In this document: piece by piece, positions 33,424 through 41,996 of the stretch
How the letters are laid out: every line of letters starts with the position of its first letter
Numbering within the stretch: the first letter of the stretch is position 1
Assembly (NCBI RefSeq): GCF_030063445.1
Contig: NZ_JASITD010000002.1
Location: 202,334 to 266,333, forward strand
Direction of reading: 5' to 3'
Origin: Hymenobacter sp. H14-R3
Lineage (GTDB): Bacteria > Bacteroidota > Bacteroidia > Cytophagales > Hymenobacteraceae
Length of the DNA stretch: 64,000 nt
Notes under the pieces: generated by a model
Databases searched by the model: none
Told to the model about the DNA's origin: nothing
The model's input: the letters and a program-made list of their open reading frames with translations, nothing else
Made by a program: the position numbers and the translations under genes

Positions 33424-34894
33424 GCTGAATACTATCGACCTCGACCGGCTGCTCGGCCAGTTCGTGTACCACCCCAAGAGCCCGCTGATTTTCAATACCG
33501 GCTTCTTTCTGCTGCTGTTTTTGGGCTTTTTGGCGGTGTACCAGCTGCTGCGTAACCACCACCGGGCGCGGCTGCTCTACGTGACGGCATTTTCGCTGTT
33601 TTTCTACTATAAATCAAGCGGTTGGTACTTTCTGCTGCTGGTTTTTTCCACGATAGTCGAGTACAATTTCGCCCGCTGGATTGCCGACTCGCCCACCCAG
33701 GGCCGGCGCAAGCTGCTGCTCACCCTCAGCCTGCTCGTCAACCTGGGGATGCTGTTCTATTTTAAGTATACCAACTTCTTTCTCAGCGGTTTCCACGCGC
33801 TTACGGGCCAGCCGGTGCCCATTTTGCACGTGCTGCTACCGGTGGGTATCTCGTTCTACACCTTCCAGACGCTGAGCTACACCATCGACGTGTACCGGGG
33901 CCAGATAAAGCCGCTGCGCAGCATCTGGGACTTCGCGTTTTTCGTGTCCTTTTTCCCGCAACTCGTGGCCGGGCCCATCGTGCGGGCCTCCGATTTCATT
34001 CCCCAGATTCCCAAAAAGCCGTTCATCTCGCGTGAGGACATGGGCCGGGCGGTGCTGCTCATCGCGGCTGGCCTGTTCAAAAAGGCCATCATTTCCGACT
34101 ACATCAGCCTCAACTACGTCGACCGCATTTTCGACAACCCCGGCTTGTACAGCGGCGTCGAAAACCTGCTCGGCGTGTATGGCTACGCCGTGCAGATTTA
34201 CTGCGACTTTTCGGGCTACTCCGACATTGCCATCGGCATTGCGCTGCTGCTGGGCTACCGCCTACCGGTCAACTTTTTGTCGCCTTACCAGAGCACCAGC
34301 ATCACCGAGTTTTGGCGGCGCTGGCACATTTCGTTGTCCAGCTGGCTACGCGACTACCTCTATATTCCGCTGGGCGGCAACCGCAAGGGCGTGGTGCGGC
34401 AGTATATCAACCTGTTTCTCACCATGTTGCTGGGCGGCCTGTGGCACGGCGCGTCGCTCACCTTCGTGCTGTGGGGCGCCCTGCACGGCGCGGCCCTGGC
34501 TGTGGACAAGCTGTTTCAAAAGGTCTTCAAGCCCGGCGATAACTGGCTAATTAAGATGCTCGGCTGGGTCATCACCTTCCATTTCGTGTGCTTCTGCTGG
34601 ATATTTTTCCGGGCCGGCACCTTCGCGGTGGCCAGCCAGGTAATTCACCAAATCACGCACAACCTGCGGCCCGATTTGCTGCCCACCGTGGTAGGCTCGT
34701 TCCGGCCCGTTTTCGCGCTGGTGGCGCTGGGCTACCTGCTGCACGCCCTGCCCGACGGCTTCACCTTCCAGCTGGAAGGCGTGATGGGCCGGCGCTCGGT
34801 GGTGGCGCAGGCCGTGCTGATTACGGCCGTTATCTGGCTGGTTATTCAAGTGAAGTCGGCCGAGATTCAGCCGTTCATTTATTTCCAGTTCTAA
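33395..34894 (+). CDS. MBOAT family O-acyltransferase (AlgI-like)
   Basis: 499-residue polytopic membrane protein of the AlgI/DltB branch. About ten helices are visible. The signature region is ITEFWRRWHISLSSWLRDYL followed by YIPLGGNRKG, and the catalytic His is in GGLWHGASLTFVLWGALHG. It would take an acyl group from a cytoplasmic donor (probably acetyl-CoA) across the membrane for transfer to a polymer by the SGNH proteins. The ATG at 33395 overlaps the preceding gene by 29 bp in another frame; the longer frame back to 33263 is only shadow coding. The operon ends here; rlmD has its own promoter. Confidence 0.94.
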   Translation: MDLLHSFIDKLNTIDLDRLLGQFVYHPKSPLIFNTGFFLLLFLGFLAVYQLLRNHHRARLLYVTAFSLFFYYKSSGWYFLLLVFSTIVEYNFARWIADSPTQGRRKLLLTLSLLVNLGMLFYFKYTNFFLSGFHALTGQPVPILHVLLPVGISFYTFQTLSYTIDVYRGQIKPLRSIWDFAFFVSFFPQLVAGPIVRASDFIPQIPKKPFISREDMGRAVLLIAAGLFKKAIISDYISLNYVDRIFDNPGLYSGVENLLGVYGYAVQIYCDFSGYSDIAIGIALLLGYRLPVNFLSPYQSTSITEFWRRWHISLSSWLRDYLYIPLGGNRKGVVRQYINLFLTMLLGGLWHGASLTFVLWGALHGAALAVDKLFQKVFKPGDNWLIKMLGWVITFHFVCFCWIFFRAGTFAVASQVIHQITHNLRPDLLPTVVGSFRPVFALVALGYLLHALPDGFTFQLEGVMGRRSVVAQAVLITAVIWLVIQVKSAEIQPFIYFQF

Positions 34895-34966
34895 CCTCGC
34901 CGCTCGCGGGAACCTCACCCCCGGCCCCCACGCGCAGACTCGCAGAGTCCACGTTACCCCGGGTCG

Positions 34967-34974
34967 TAACTTTG
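34967..34974 (+). promoter_or_regulatory. -7 element of rlmD
   Basis: TAACTTTG (TAnnTTTG), 21 bp before the ATG at 34996. Confidence 0.45.
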
Positions 34975-34995
34975 GGCCCCTACTGCCCAAAAGTT

Positions 34996-36423
34996 ATGCC
35001 TAGCAAAGCCACCAAACTCGCTAATTCCATCCCGCCCGCCGCTCTCCAGCACGTCGAAATCCAGGACATGGTGGCCGAAGGCAAGTGCCTCGTTCGCATT
35101 GAAAACCTCGTCGTATTTGTGGGCCAGGTGGCCCCCGGCGACGTGGTCGATTTGCGCATTACCAAGGCCCACAAGCGGTTTATGGAGGCCGCGCCCATCC
35201 ATTTTCACAAGCGCTCCGAGCTGCGCACCGAGCCATTTTGCCAGCATTTTGGCACCTGCGGCGGCTGCAAGTGGCAGCATATCAGCTACGATGCCCAGCT
35301 CAGCTACAAGCAGCAGCAGGTGGAGGACCAGCTCACCCGCATTGGCAAGGTGACGCTGCCCGAGGTGCGCCAGATACTGCCCTCGCCCGAGCGCACCTAT
35401 TACCGCAACAAACTCGAATACACGTTCAGCAACAACGGCTGGCTCACCGAAACCCAGATTAAGGACGAGGCCGCGCACTACGACCGCCGCGTGCTGGGCT
35501 TCCACACGCCCGGCCGCTTCGATAAGATACTCGACGTGGTGCACTGCCACCTCCAGCCCGAGCCGAGCAACGAAATCCGCCTATTCATTCGCGATTATGC
35601 CCGCGAGCACCGGCTGCCCTTCGGCGATATGGTGAAGCAAACCGGCCTGCTGCGCAACCTTATCGTGCGCACCGCCGAAAGCACCGGCGAAACGATGGTC
35701 ATTTTGCAGTGCTACCACGACGACGAGGCGCTGCTGCCGCTGCTCGACGCGGTGTACGCCAAGTTTCCGGCCATCACGTCGCTCAACTACGTGCTCAACA
35801 ACAAGGGCAACGAAACCTTCCACGACCTGGAGGTGGTGTGCTACCAGGGCAAGCCCTACATCGAGGAAGACATGGAAGGCCTGCGCTTCCGCATCGGCCC
35901 CAAGTCGTTTTACCAAACCAACTCGGCCGGCGCCCACAACCTCTACCAAGTGGCCCGCGACTTCGCCGAAATCAAGCCCACCGACCTCGTGTACGACCTC
36001 TACACGGGTGCCGGCACCATCGCCAATTTCGTGGCCCACCAAGCCAAGCGCGTCATCGGCGTCGAGTACGTGGAGCAGGCCGTGCTCGACGCCCGCGTCA
36101 ACTCCGCCATCAACGGCGTGACCAACACCGAGTTCTTCGCCGGCGACATGAAAGACCTGCTCACCGAGGCCTTCACCAGCCACCACGGCCACCCCGACGT
36201 CATCATCACCGACCCGCCCCGCGCCGGCATGCACGAAGACGTGGTGCAGCGCCTCGTGGCCCTGCGCGCCCCCCGCCTCGTCTACATCAGCTGCAACCCC
36301 GCCACCCAGGCCCGCGACCTGGAATTACTGGACGAGGTGTATAAAGTAACGCGGGTGCAGCCGGTGGATATGTTTCCGCATACGCACCACGTGGAGAATG
36401 TGGTGCTGCTGGAGTTGCGGTAG
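34996..36423 (+). CDS. rlmD: 23S rRNA (uracil(1939)-C(5))-methyltransferase
   Basis: 475-residue SAM-dependent RNA methyltransferase that makes m5U in 23S rRNA. The N-terminal TRAM domain (about 15-70: EIQDMVAEGKCLVRIENLVV, GDVVDLRITKAHK) is followed by the 4Fe-4S ligands (CQHFGTCGGCKWQHISY), an insert domain, and the Rossmann methylase with DLYTGAGTIANFVA, VEYVEQAVLDAR, DPPRAGMHEDV and the catalytic Cys in YISCNPATQARDL. Family length. The start at 34996 (MPSKATKLANSIPP) is preferred; the frame stays open upstream but as shadow of the MBOAT gene. RlmD versus RlmCD/TrmA-type specificity is by annotation habit; the Fe-S motif is clear. Confidence 0.9.
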   Translation: MPSKATKLANSIPPAALQHVEIQDMVAEGKCLVRIENLVVFVGQVAPGDVVDLRITKAHKRFMEAAPIHFHKRSELRTEPFCQHFGTCGGCKWQHISYDAQLSYKQQQVEDQLTRIGKVTLPEVRQILPSPERTYYRNKLEYTFSNNGWLTETQIKDEAAHYDRRVLGFHTPGRFDKILDVVHCHLQPEPSNEIRLFIRDYAREHRLPFGDMVKQTGLLRNLIVRTAESTGETMVILQCYHDDEALLPLLDAVYAKFPAITSLNYVLNNKGNETFHDLEVVCYQGKPYIEEDMEGLRFRIGPKSFYQTNSAGAHNLYQVARDFAEIKPTDLVYDLYTGAGTIANFVAHQAKRVIGVEYVEQAVLDARVNSAINGVTNTEFFAGDMKDLLTEAFTSHHGHPDVIITDPPRAGMHEDVVQRLVALRAPRLVYISCNPATQARDLELLDEVYKVTRVQPVDMFPHTHHVENVVLLELR

Positions 36424-36439
36424 TAATAGCCTTTAATTC

Positions 36440-36763
36440 ATGGAATTGGAGGAGCGAATTACTATTATTTGGCAAGGCCAAGAAGTAGGTATATTGGTTA
36501 ATCCTATGCCAGACATGTGGTATCTTGAAGGGACTTTAATAAATAATAAATCAGCGGCAGCAGCAGTTTTTGAGGCCTTGGCTAAAGCGCTCGATATCAA
36601 TGAAACTTTTCGAGATTTGAGCAAAGGAATTAATATTGATTTAAAATACGAATCTGGTCCTTTAAACCGTGGGATTATACTTTGTTTATCAGCTGAAAAT
36701 ATCTTGTTTTTACGCAGGATAATTCATACAGGTGTGTTTGACAAGGTGTATCGTTCTAATTAA
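36440..36763 (+). CDS. Hypothetical protein, AT-rich orphan
   Basis: 107-residue soluble acidic protein (MELEERITIIWQGQEVGILV, MPDMWYLEGTLINNKSAAAA, RGIILCLSAENILFLRRIIH). No known motif. It is encoded 16 bp after rlmD in DNA that turns abruptly AT-rich with codons unlike the neighbours (many TTT, AAA, ATT), a sign of horizontal origin. Its size and acid character resemble immunity-type orphans, but no toxin gene is present, so no function is claimed. Confidence 0.65.
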   Translation: MELEERITIIWQGQEVGILVNPMPDMWYLEGTLINNKSAAAAVFEALAKALDINETFRDLSKGINIDLKYESGPLNRGIILCLSAENILFLRRIIHTGVFDKVYRSN

Positions 36764-37230
36764 TCTATTCAGAAAATTCCTTCTGAGCACAAAGATTATA
36801 ATTCTAAATAAATTACTGCATATTAGGAATTTAATATTCAAAGTAGAGCACCTGAGATACTTTACTTTATTCGACATGACGTTCTATTTAATTCTCAGAT
36901 ATTTCTTAAGCAGTTTCAATAAAACACTTGAATAGACTACTCCAATGACCACGAGCTAAACAGTAAGTACCCGTTGCTCATTAGTTTGCTATACAAAAAC
37001 GTCATACTGAACGCAGTGAAGCACCTTAATCAGAAGAGCAATCTTCACGTTTAGAGCTGGTTACGCGACTAAGATGCTTCACTGCGTTCAGCATGACATT
37101 CTTTTTTAACATAAACTATTTGCCAACGGGTACTTACGTACTGAGTAATGCGGGTATGGCCAGCGGTTCTATTTCTACATACCTAATTACGTGGCGAAAG
37201 TGGTCTTGCTAAAATCAAAATAGGGGTAAC
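36764..37230. other. AT-rich intergenic region with nested inverted repeats
   Basis: No credible gene; the AT-rich frame at 36732-36935 overlaps the preceding gene and has no family support. The region holds the nested repeats at 36963-37137. Confidence 0.6.
36963..37137. repeat. Nested palindromic element
   Basis: The outer arms gtaagtacccgttg (36963-36976) and caacgggtacttac (37124-37137) are perfect. The inner arms 37001-37028 and 37070-37097 pair with 2 mismatches in 28 and carry gaacgcagtgaagca. The inner sequence resembles the REP-like 'gtcatnctgancgcagtgaagcatct' family widely scattered in bacterial genomes. The overall form is that of a non-autonomous element. Confidence 0.6.
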
Positions 37231-37779
37231 ATGAAGGCTGAAGTAGCACAGGATAGTATTCGCAAAGGCAAGAGGCCGGCTGATGCCGATTGGTACAGCG
37301 GCTTCACAGGTCTTTTCAGCCTATCCGCACTCTGGTTCATGAGCGCCTGCTATCTCCTTGAAACCTCAGGCACTAGCTTTGCACTAGTGCTTTTTTGCTT
37401 TCTAACACTAGGAACCTCATTTTTTTATGGCTTATATAATTTATTTACTGAGCGAAATCTTATTTCCGTTACTACTGGTCTTAACGCCACTAGAAACACG
37501 AAGCTCTTACAAGATACTTTCAATAAATTAGGCTGGCAATGGGTAAAAAAAGGTGATTGCGCTGTTTCAGCGGTCGCCCCTCATGAGTGGTATGCTATCC
37601 ACTACGCAACCATTATTTGTTTAATTACCGATGATACACTTTACTTAAACGCACTAAGTAGCAGCAACAGTAAGGGCCGGCTCCCATTATTTAGAAGCAA
37701 AAATAATTATTTTATGCAATTAGTTAGTAGCGCTATCAAAAAAGAACTTGCCTGCTTACCCGAAACGAACCTAAACTAA
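37231..37779 (+). CDS. Hypothetical two-helix membrane protein
   Basis: 182-residue protein with two hydrophobic segments near the N-terminus (LFSLSALWFMSACYLL about 30-45, FALVLFCFLTLGTSFFYGLY about 51-70) and a soluble C-terminal domain (TKLLQDTFNKLGWQWVKKGD, DTLYLNALSSSNSKGRLPLF). No family recognised. The gene is AT-rich and codon use differs from the GC-rich surroundings. Its stop overlaps the next ATG by one base (TAATG at 37777-37781), so the two are translationally coupled. Confidence 0.7.
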   Translation: MKAEVAQDSIRKGKRPADADWYSGFTGLFSLSALWFMSACYLLETSGTSFALVLFCFLTLGTSFFYGLYNLFTERNLISVTTGLNATRNTKLLQDTFNKLGWQWVKKGDCAVSAVAPHEWYAIHYATIICLITDDTLYLNALSSSNSKGRLPLFRSKNNYFMQLVSSAIKKELACLPETNLN

Positions 37780-38153
37780 TGGATTACTTCAACGACCCCG
37801 AGCTAAACGGCAAATACCTGGGTACCATCACCAAGGATTTTGCCACCGCTTCCGACACTATCAAGGAAGCCTCCTACCAAATCCGCAAGCGCGAGATTTC
37901 ACAGTACCCGGTGTTCGTATTTGCCCGCCAAACGGTGCAGCTCGGCAGCCTGCTCATCAACGGCGACGAGCTCGATTTGCAGTGGCACGTCTTCGCCAGC
38001 TACCTCGAAATCCTGGCCCAGCAAGGCATCGTGGACCCCGACAAAGTCGCCGATTTCATGGAAACCTGGAAAGACCCCGACGAATTCTGCTGCCTCTTCG
38101 TAGTCGATGAGGAGTTCACGAATTTTGTATACATCCCCTACCCTGAAGATTAA
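37779..38153 (+). CDS. Hypothetical acidic protein
   Basis: 124-residue soluble, acidic protein (MDYFNDPELNGKYLGTITKD, FVFARQTVQLGSLLINGDEL, WHVFASYLEILAQQGIVDPD, EEFTNFVYIPYPED). No domain recognised. Base composition returns to the GC-rich genome norm here, unlike the coupled gene upstream, so the junction of a foreign or drifting segment may lie within the operon. It is followed by an inverted repeat with a terminator (38159-38368). Confidence 0.75.
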   Translation: MDYFNDPELNGKYLGTITKDFATASDTIKEASYQIRKREISQYPVFVFARQTVQLGSLLINGDELDLQWHVFASYLEILAQQGIVDPDKVADFMETWKDPDEFCCLFVVDEEFTNFVYIPYPED

Positions 38154-38158
38154 CCCGG

Positions 38159-38368
38159 ACCGCAGATTCAAACGGATTTAACGAATTTCGCAGATACGCC
38201 CCTGCGGGGCTGACTACGCTACTTGCGCAGTATGCAAAAAAAGCCGCCCTGAACAGGGCGGCTTTTTCTTTGGAACCACTATCAGACAGTGTCCTATCGG
38301 GCAGCTAGCGTAGTCAGCCCCGCAGGGGCGTATCTGCGAAATCCGTTAAATCCGTTTGAATCTGCGGT
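38159..38368. repeat. 63-bp inverted repeat enclosing a terminator
   Basis: Arms 38159-38221 and 38306-38368 are complementary with one mismatch. They contain cgcagattcaaacggattta and a ctgcggggc segment. The pair encloses a short unique centre and a terminator, and ends exactly against the stop codon of the TonB receptor gene. 'Cgcagat...aacggattt' palindromes of this sort recur across many bacterial genomes, so this is probably a dispersed repeat. Confidence 0.75.
38238..38267. terminator. Bidirectional terminator
   Basis: Stem aaaaagccgccct / agggcggcttttt with a four-base loop gaac, between convergent genes. A/T-runs on both sides allow termination in either direction. Confidence 0.9.
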
Positions 38369-41122
38369 CTATTTGATGTCGAATAGCAGGCCGAAATAGC
38401 CCAGGCGGCCGTAACCAGGCGCGCCGTACACTTGCAGGTTGTAGTTATCGAAGAGGTTGGTGACGCCGGCCTGCACGGTGGTGTGGGCCGCCTTAATGGT
38501 GTAGCCGAGCTGCGCGTCCACGGTCTGGGCCACGGGCACGGGGCCGGTGGCGAAGGTCGATTCGTAAAGGAAGCTATCGGCCCAGCGGTAGTTTAAGTTG
38601 TAGCTCAGACGGCGCTCCAGGGCCTGGCCATCGAGGCCGAGGTTGAACTTGTGGCGCGGCGTGTTGAAAAACGACTGCGTACCGGCCTTAAAATTATTCG
38701 TAATCAGGTCGTTGAAGCTATAGTTGCCGGCTAGCGTGAGGGCGGGCGAAAATACGTAGCTCAGCGTGAGGCCCGCACCCTGGCTCTGCACGCGCTGGTC
38801 CACGTTGGTGGCAATCTGGATGATGCGCGTGGGCAGGGTGTTGCGCTGGAAGCGGCCGGGAGCGGCGGCCCCAAGCTGCGCGGCCGTGGGCCGGCTGCCG
38901 TCGGTGTTGCCGATGAAGTTCTGGGTGGCGATGAAGTTGTTGTAGGTGTTGTAGAAGTAGTCCACATCCACCGACAGCTCCTGGCTGAGCTGGGCGCGGT
39001 AGCCCACCTCCACCGTATTTACCTGTTCCAGCTTGAGCGCCGGGCTGCTGTAGTTGTAGGCCGTTAGGTCGCCGGCCAGCACGCCGGGGTTGGCGGCAAT
39101 GGCACCGCCCAGGGCGGGCGTGTAGCCCTGGAAGCCACCGCCTACGTTGCCGAGCAAGAAGGCGCGGCCCACGTCGAGCTTGATATACTGGTCGTTTTGG
39201 GTAGGTGCCCGGAAGGCGCGGCTGAAGCTGGCGCGGAAGTTCTGCTGCTTATCGGCCCCCACCGAGTACACGGCCGAAGCACGGGGCGAGAAAGCGGTGC
39301 CGAAGTTCTGAAACTTGTCGAGGCGGCCGGCCACCGATAGCTTCAGGTGGTCGTTGAGCAGTAGCTTGATGGCCTGGGCGTAACCGCCGTATTCGTAGTT
39401 CTTAATGCGGTCGCCGTCCTTGGTGTCAGCAAAAAGGCTGCCGTCGGAGCCGAGCAGAAACTGGCGGTAGGCCGCGCCCACCGTGAGGTCGGCAACGTCA
39501 TTCTTAAACGTGTACTGCCCGCTGCCCTCGTTGAGCACGGAGCGAATAACGAGGCGCGCGCCCTGGCCCTGCGTCGGGTTGTGAATAAGGGCGTTGCGGG
39601 CGGCGGCAAACTCCGGCGTGCCGGGTTGCAGCAGCGGGGCATTGGTGTCGGCCGCGGTGTGGGCGGCGAGGGCCGCTGCGTCGGCATTGCCGCCGTTGGC
39701 CGCAAGGGCGGCGGTGTAGGCCGCCGCGTAGGTACCGAAATAGCGCTGGGCATAGGTCACCGGTTGGCCGTTGGCCCCTGCTACGGGCTGGCCGGTGGCG
39801 TCCAGGGCCTGCTGGTTTTGGAGAAAGCCGCCCAGGAAGCCCAGGTTGTAGGAGCCATCGGTCTGCGGGTCGCGCCCGCCCGAGAAGTCCTGCGTTGAGA
39901 AGGCCCGCACAAACCAGTTGCGGCCCTCCACCTGCAAGCGGCCCTGCTGCGCGCCGCTGTTTACGAAGCGGTAGCGGCTGGCGCTTTGGTAGGAGGTGGT
40001 AGCGTTGGCATACCGGTAGTCGAGGGTAGCCTTGCTGCTGCTGCCGAGCAGCACCGACAGGCTGGGCGCGATTTTATACGAGCGGGCCTTGTTGTCGTTG
40101 GCCACGAGGTCGCGCTCCGTAAAGCCGGGCAAAAACACCGTTTTGCCGGCCAGCGCGCCGGTAGTGAAGGTATTGCCAATGTCGCCGTAGCGGTTCACGG
40201 CATCGTAGCCCAGGTTGGAGCCGCGCGGATTATTGGCCGGCTCAATGAGCAGGGAAGTCGGGTCCTGGCTATCGGCCAGGAAGTCGTCGGCCACGGTGGC
40301 ACCACCCGAGATTTTGAAGGCCACGCGCTCGCCAAACTTCTGGGCGTAGCGCAGCTGGCCGTCGAGCAGGCTGCGGTTGCCGCCGCGCAGGCGCACCGTC
40401 AGGCCGGGGTTGAGGAAGGGGTCGCGCGAGTTGGTGAGCAGCACGCCGTTGAAGGCGTTGGCACCGTAGAGGGCCGAGGCCGGGCCGTGCACCAGCTCGA
40501 CGCTGGCAATATCGAGCACCGGCGTGCCGAGCAGGTTGCCAAAGTAGCTGCTCAGGCTGGGCAGCTGGGTATCCATGTAGTCGGCCAGCTGAATCACGCG
40601 CTCCGAGCGCGAGGAGTTAAAGCCCCGCGTACTAAAGCTGGTGGTGAGCAGGCTGGAGCTACTGATATCCACGCCCTTAAAGCGGGCCAGGCCAGCCACG
40701 AGGTCGGGGGTGGTGAGCTGGCCCAGCTGGCGCTGGTCGATTTTCTCGATGGTTACTGGCACCTGGCCAATGTTTTCCTCCACGCGCGACGCGGCTACCA
40801 CCTTTTGCGTGAGCAGGGTGGCGGGCCGTAGCGTCACCTCAATGTTGTTATCGGGCTGGGTCAGGCTCAACTCCTGGTTTTCGTAGCCCACAAACGACAC
40901 CACCAGGATGGCCGGAAAGCGGTTTTGCACGCCCCGCACCTCAAAGCGGCCCTCCTCGTTGGTGCTGCCCCCCAAGTAGGTGCTTTTTAAAAACACGGTG
41001 GCACCGGGCAGCGGCGTACCGGCCTCCGTTTGAACAGTGCCCGAAATGCTGGCACCGTTTTGTGCCCGCCCCGTCAACGACAGCAACAGGCAACACAATC
41101 CCCAAAAGTAGTATTTTATCAT
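38369..41122 (-). CDS. TonB-dependent receptor with CarboxypepD_reg domain
   Basis: 917-residue outer-membrane receptor. Signal peptide MIKYYFWGLCCLLLSLTGRA, then a carboxypeptidase-regulatory-like domain (GASISGTVQTEAGTPLPGAT, LKSTYLGGSTNEEGRFEVRG), a plug (EENIGQVPVTIEKIDQRQLG, ELVHGPASALYGANAFNGVL) and a beta-barrel ending GYGRLGYFGLLFDIK. No SusD partner is next to it, so it belongs to the siderophore/vitamin-like receptors rather than a Sus pair. The substrate cannot be inferred. The ATG at 41122 gives a proper signal peptide, unlike the longer frame. Confidence 0.92.
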   Translation of the reverse strand: MIKYYFWGLCCLLLSLTGRAQNGASISGTVQTEAGTPLPGATVFLKSTYLGGSTNEEGRFEVRGVQNRFPAILVVSFVGYENQELSLTQPDNNIEVTLRPATLLTQKVVAASRVEENIGQVPVTIEKIDQRQLGQLTTPDLVAGLARFKGVDISSSSLLTTSFSTRGFNSSRSERVIQLADYMDTQLPSLSSYFGNLLGTPVLDIASVELVHGPASALYGANAFNGVLLTNSRDPFLNPGLTVRLRGGNRSLLDGQLRYAQKFGERVAFKISGGATVADDFLADSQDPTSLLIEPANNPRGSNLGYDAVNRYGDIGNTFTTGALAGKTVFLPGFTERDLVANDNKARSYKIAPSLSVLLGSSSKATLDYRYANATTSYQSASRYRFVNSGAQQGRLQVEGRNWFVRAFSTQDFSGGRDPQTDGSYNLGFLGGFLQNQQALDATGQPVAGANGQPVTYAQRYFGTYAAAYTAALAANGGNADAAALAAHTAADTNAPLLQPGTPEFAAARNALIHNPTQGQGARLVIRSVLNEGSGQYTFKNDVADLTVGAAYRQFLLGSDGSLFADTKDGDRIKNYEYGGYAQAIKLLLNDHLKLSVAGRLDKFQNFGTAFSPRASAVYSVGADKQQNFRASFSRAFRAPTQNDQYIKLDVGRAFLLGNVGGGFQGYTPALGGAIAANPGVLAGDLTAYNYSSPALKLEQVNTVEVGYRAQLSQELSVDVDYFYNTYNNFIATQNFIGNTDGSRPTAAQLGAAAPGRFQRNTLPTRIIQIATNVDQRVQSQGAGLTLSYVFSPALTLAGNYSFNDLITNNFKAGTQSFFNTPRHKFNLGLDGQALERRLSYNLNYRWADSFLYESTFATGPVPVAQTVDAQLGYTIKAAHTTVQAGVTNLFDNYNLQVYGAPGYGRLGYFGLLFDIK

Positions 41123-41268
41123 GAAAAAGTAAGACCCCGCAATTAACGGGAATAATGGCAAACAACAAAGCTAACTACTGGCTTATGTTGCCCACCACCT
41201 TAATAGCCGAACTATTGCTTCTCTTCGTTCAACCACAGCTGTTGTTATGCGAAAGGTTTTTACGCTAA

Positions 41269-41316
41269 CAGCCGCAGGTAGCGGGTAGGATTTTACCTAC
41301 CCGCTACCTGCGGCTG
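41269..41316. terminator. Strong hairpin between genes
   Basis: A 22-bp stem cagccgcaggtagcgggtag and its complement around a short loop (gattt). It lies 29 bp past the stop of the minus-strand gene at 41345, so it is likely its terminator. Confidence 0.75.
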
Positions 41317-41344
41317 CGTTGCCGGCCCTGGCCCTGGCTACTAC

Positions 41345-41875
41345 TTAGTTGGCGGCGGGCGGCCCACCCGCCAGCGAGTGCACCACCACCACAAACGGGT
41401 ACGGTGCCTTGCCCTGGTTGAAGTTTTCCTGCTGGCTATAAATCGTCACGGTATAGGTGGGCGCGGTAAAGCGCTCGCCCTCACACTGCAAGCAGGTGAC
41501 GGGCTCGGCCTTGAGCTTGGCCCGGCGCAACTCGGACCGCAACTCGCTGACACAGGCTTTGCGGGGCGTTTTGTACACCACATCGAACTGTGCCTGTTGG
41601 TTGCTGCGGCGCAGCTCCAGGCGAGTGTCGGGGGCAGCGGGCGTTGCGCCCGGGTTGGCGGGCGCGCTAAACGCCCAGTACACGGCACCCGTGGGCGGCT
41701 GATGCAGCTCCCACTCGCTGGTGGGCAGGCTGGCCCCCAGCGTCTGGGGCGTCAGGTGGCCTTCGGCGAGGTCCTTGGTTAGAGTTTGAAGGGGCAAACA
41801 CTGGCCGTGGGCCGTTCGGTAGCTACCCATTGCCCCCAAAAGCAGAAGGCCCGCTAGGCGTACTGATACATTCAT
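41345..41875 (-). CDS. Hypothetical secreted protein
   Basis: 176-residue exported protein. The signal peptide (MNVSVRLAGLLLLGAMGSYR, cleavage near AHGQ) is followed by a soluble domain with four Cys (QCLPLQ, KACVSE, VTCLQCEGERF), possibly two disulfides in the periplasm. No family recognised. The ATG at 41875 is chosen for the signal; the frame extends 11 codons further. The gene is alone between the TonB receptor and thiL, on the same strand as both. Confidence 0.7.
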   Translation of the reverse strand: MNVSVRLAGLLLLGAMGSYRTAHGQCLPLQTLTKDLAEGHLTPQTLGASLPTSEWELHQPPTGAVYWAFSAPANPGATPAAPDTRLELRRSNQQAQFDVVYKTPRKACVSELRSELRRAKLKAEPVTCLQCEGERFTAPTYTVTIYSQQENFNQGKAPYPFVVVVHSLAGGPPAAN

Positions 41876-41996
41876 TGGGAAGCAGGAAAAACGGGTGGGA
41901 AGAGGCAACTAGAACAAGACGGGTAAGCTACGGAATAGCCCGCAGAAAACACGGCTACTCACCTCCCAACTTCGTGCCAGGTGCGCCCTTGCGGCA

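Noticed and set aside
36732..36935. AT-rich 67-codon frame
   Set aside because: Overlaps the preceding gene, hydrophobic by composition only, no start signal.
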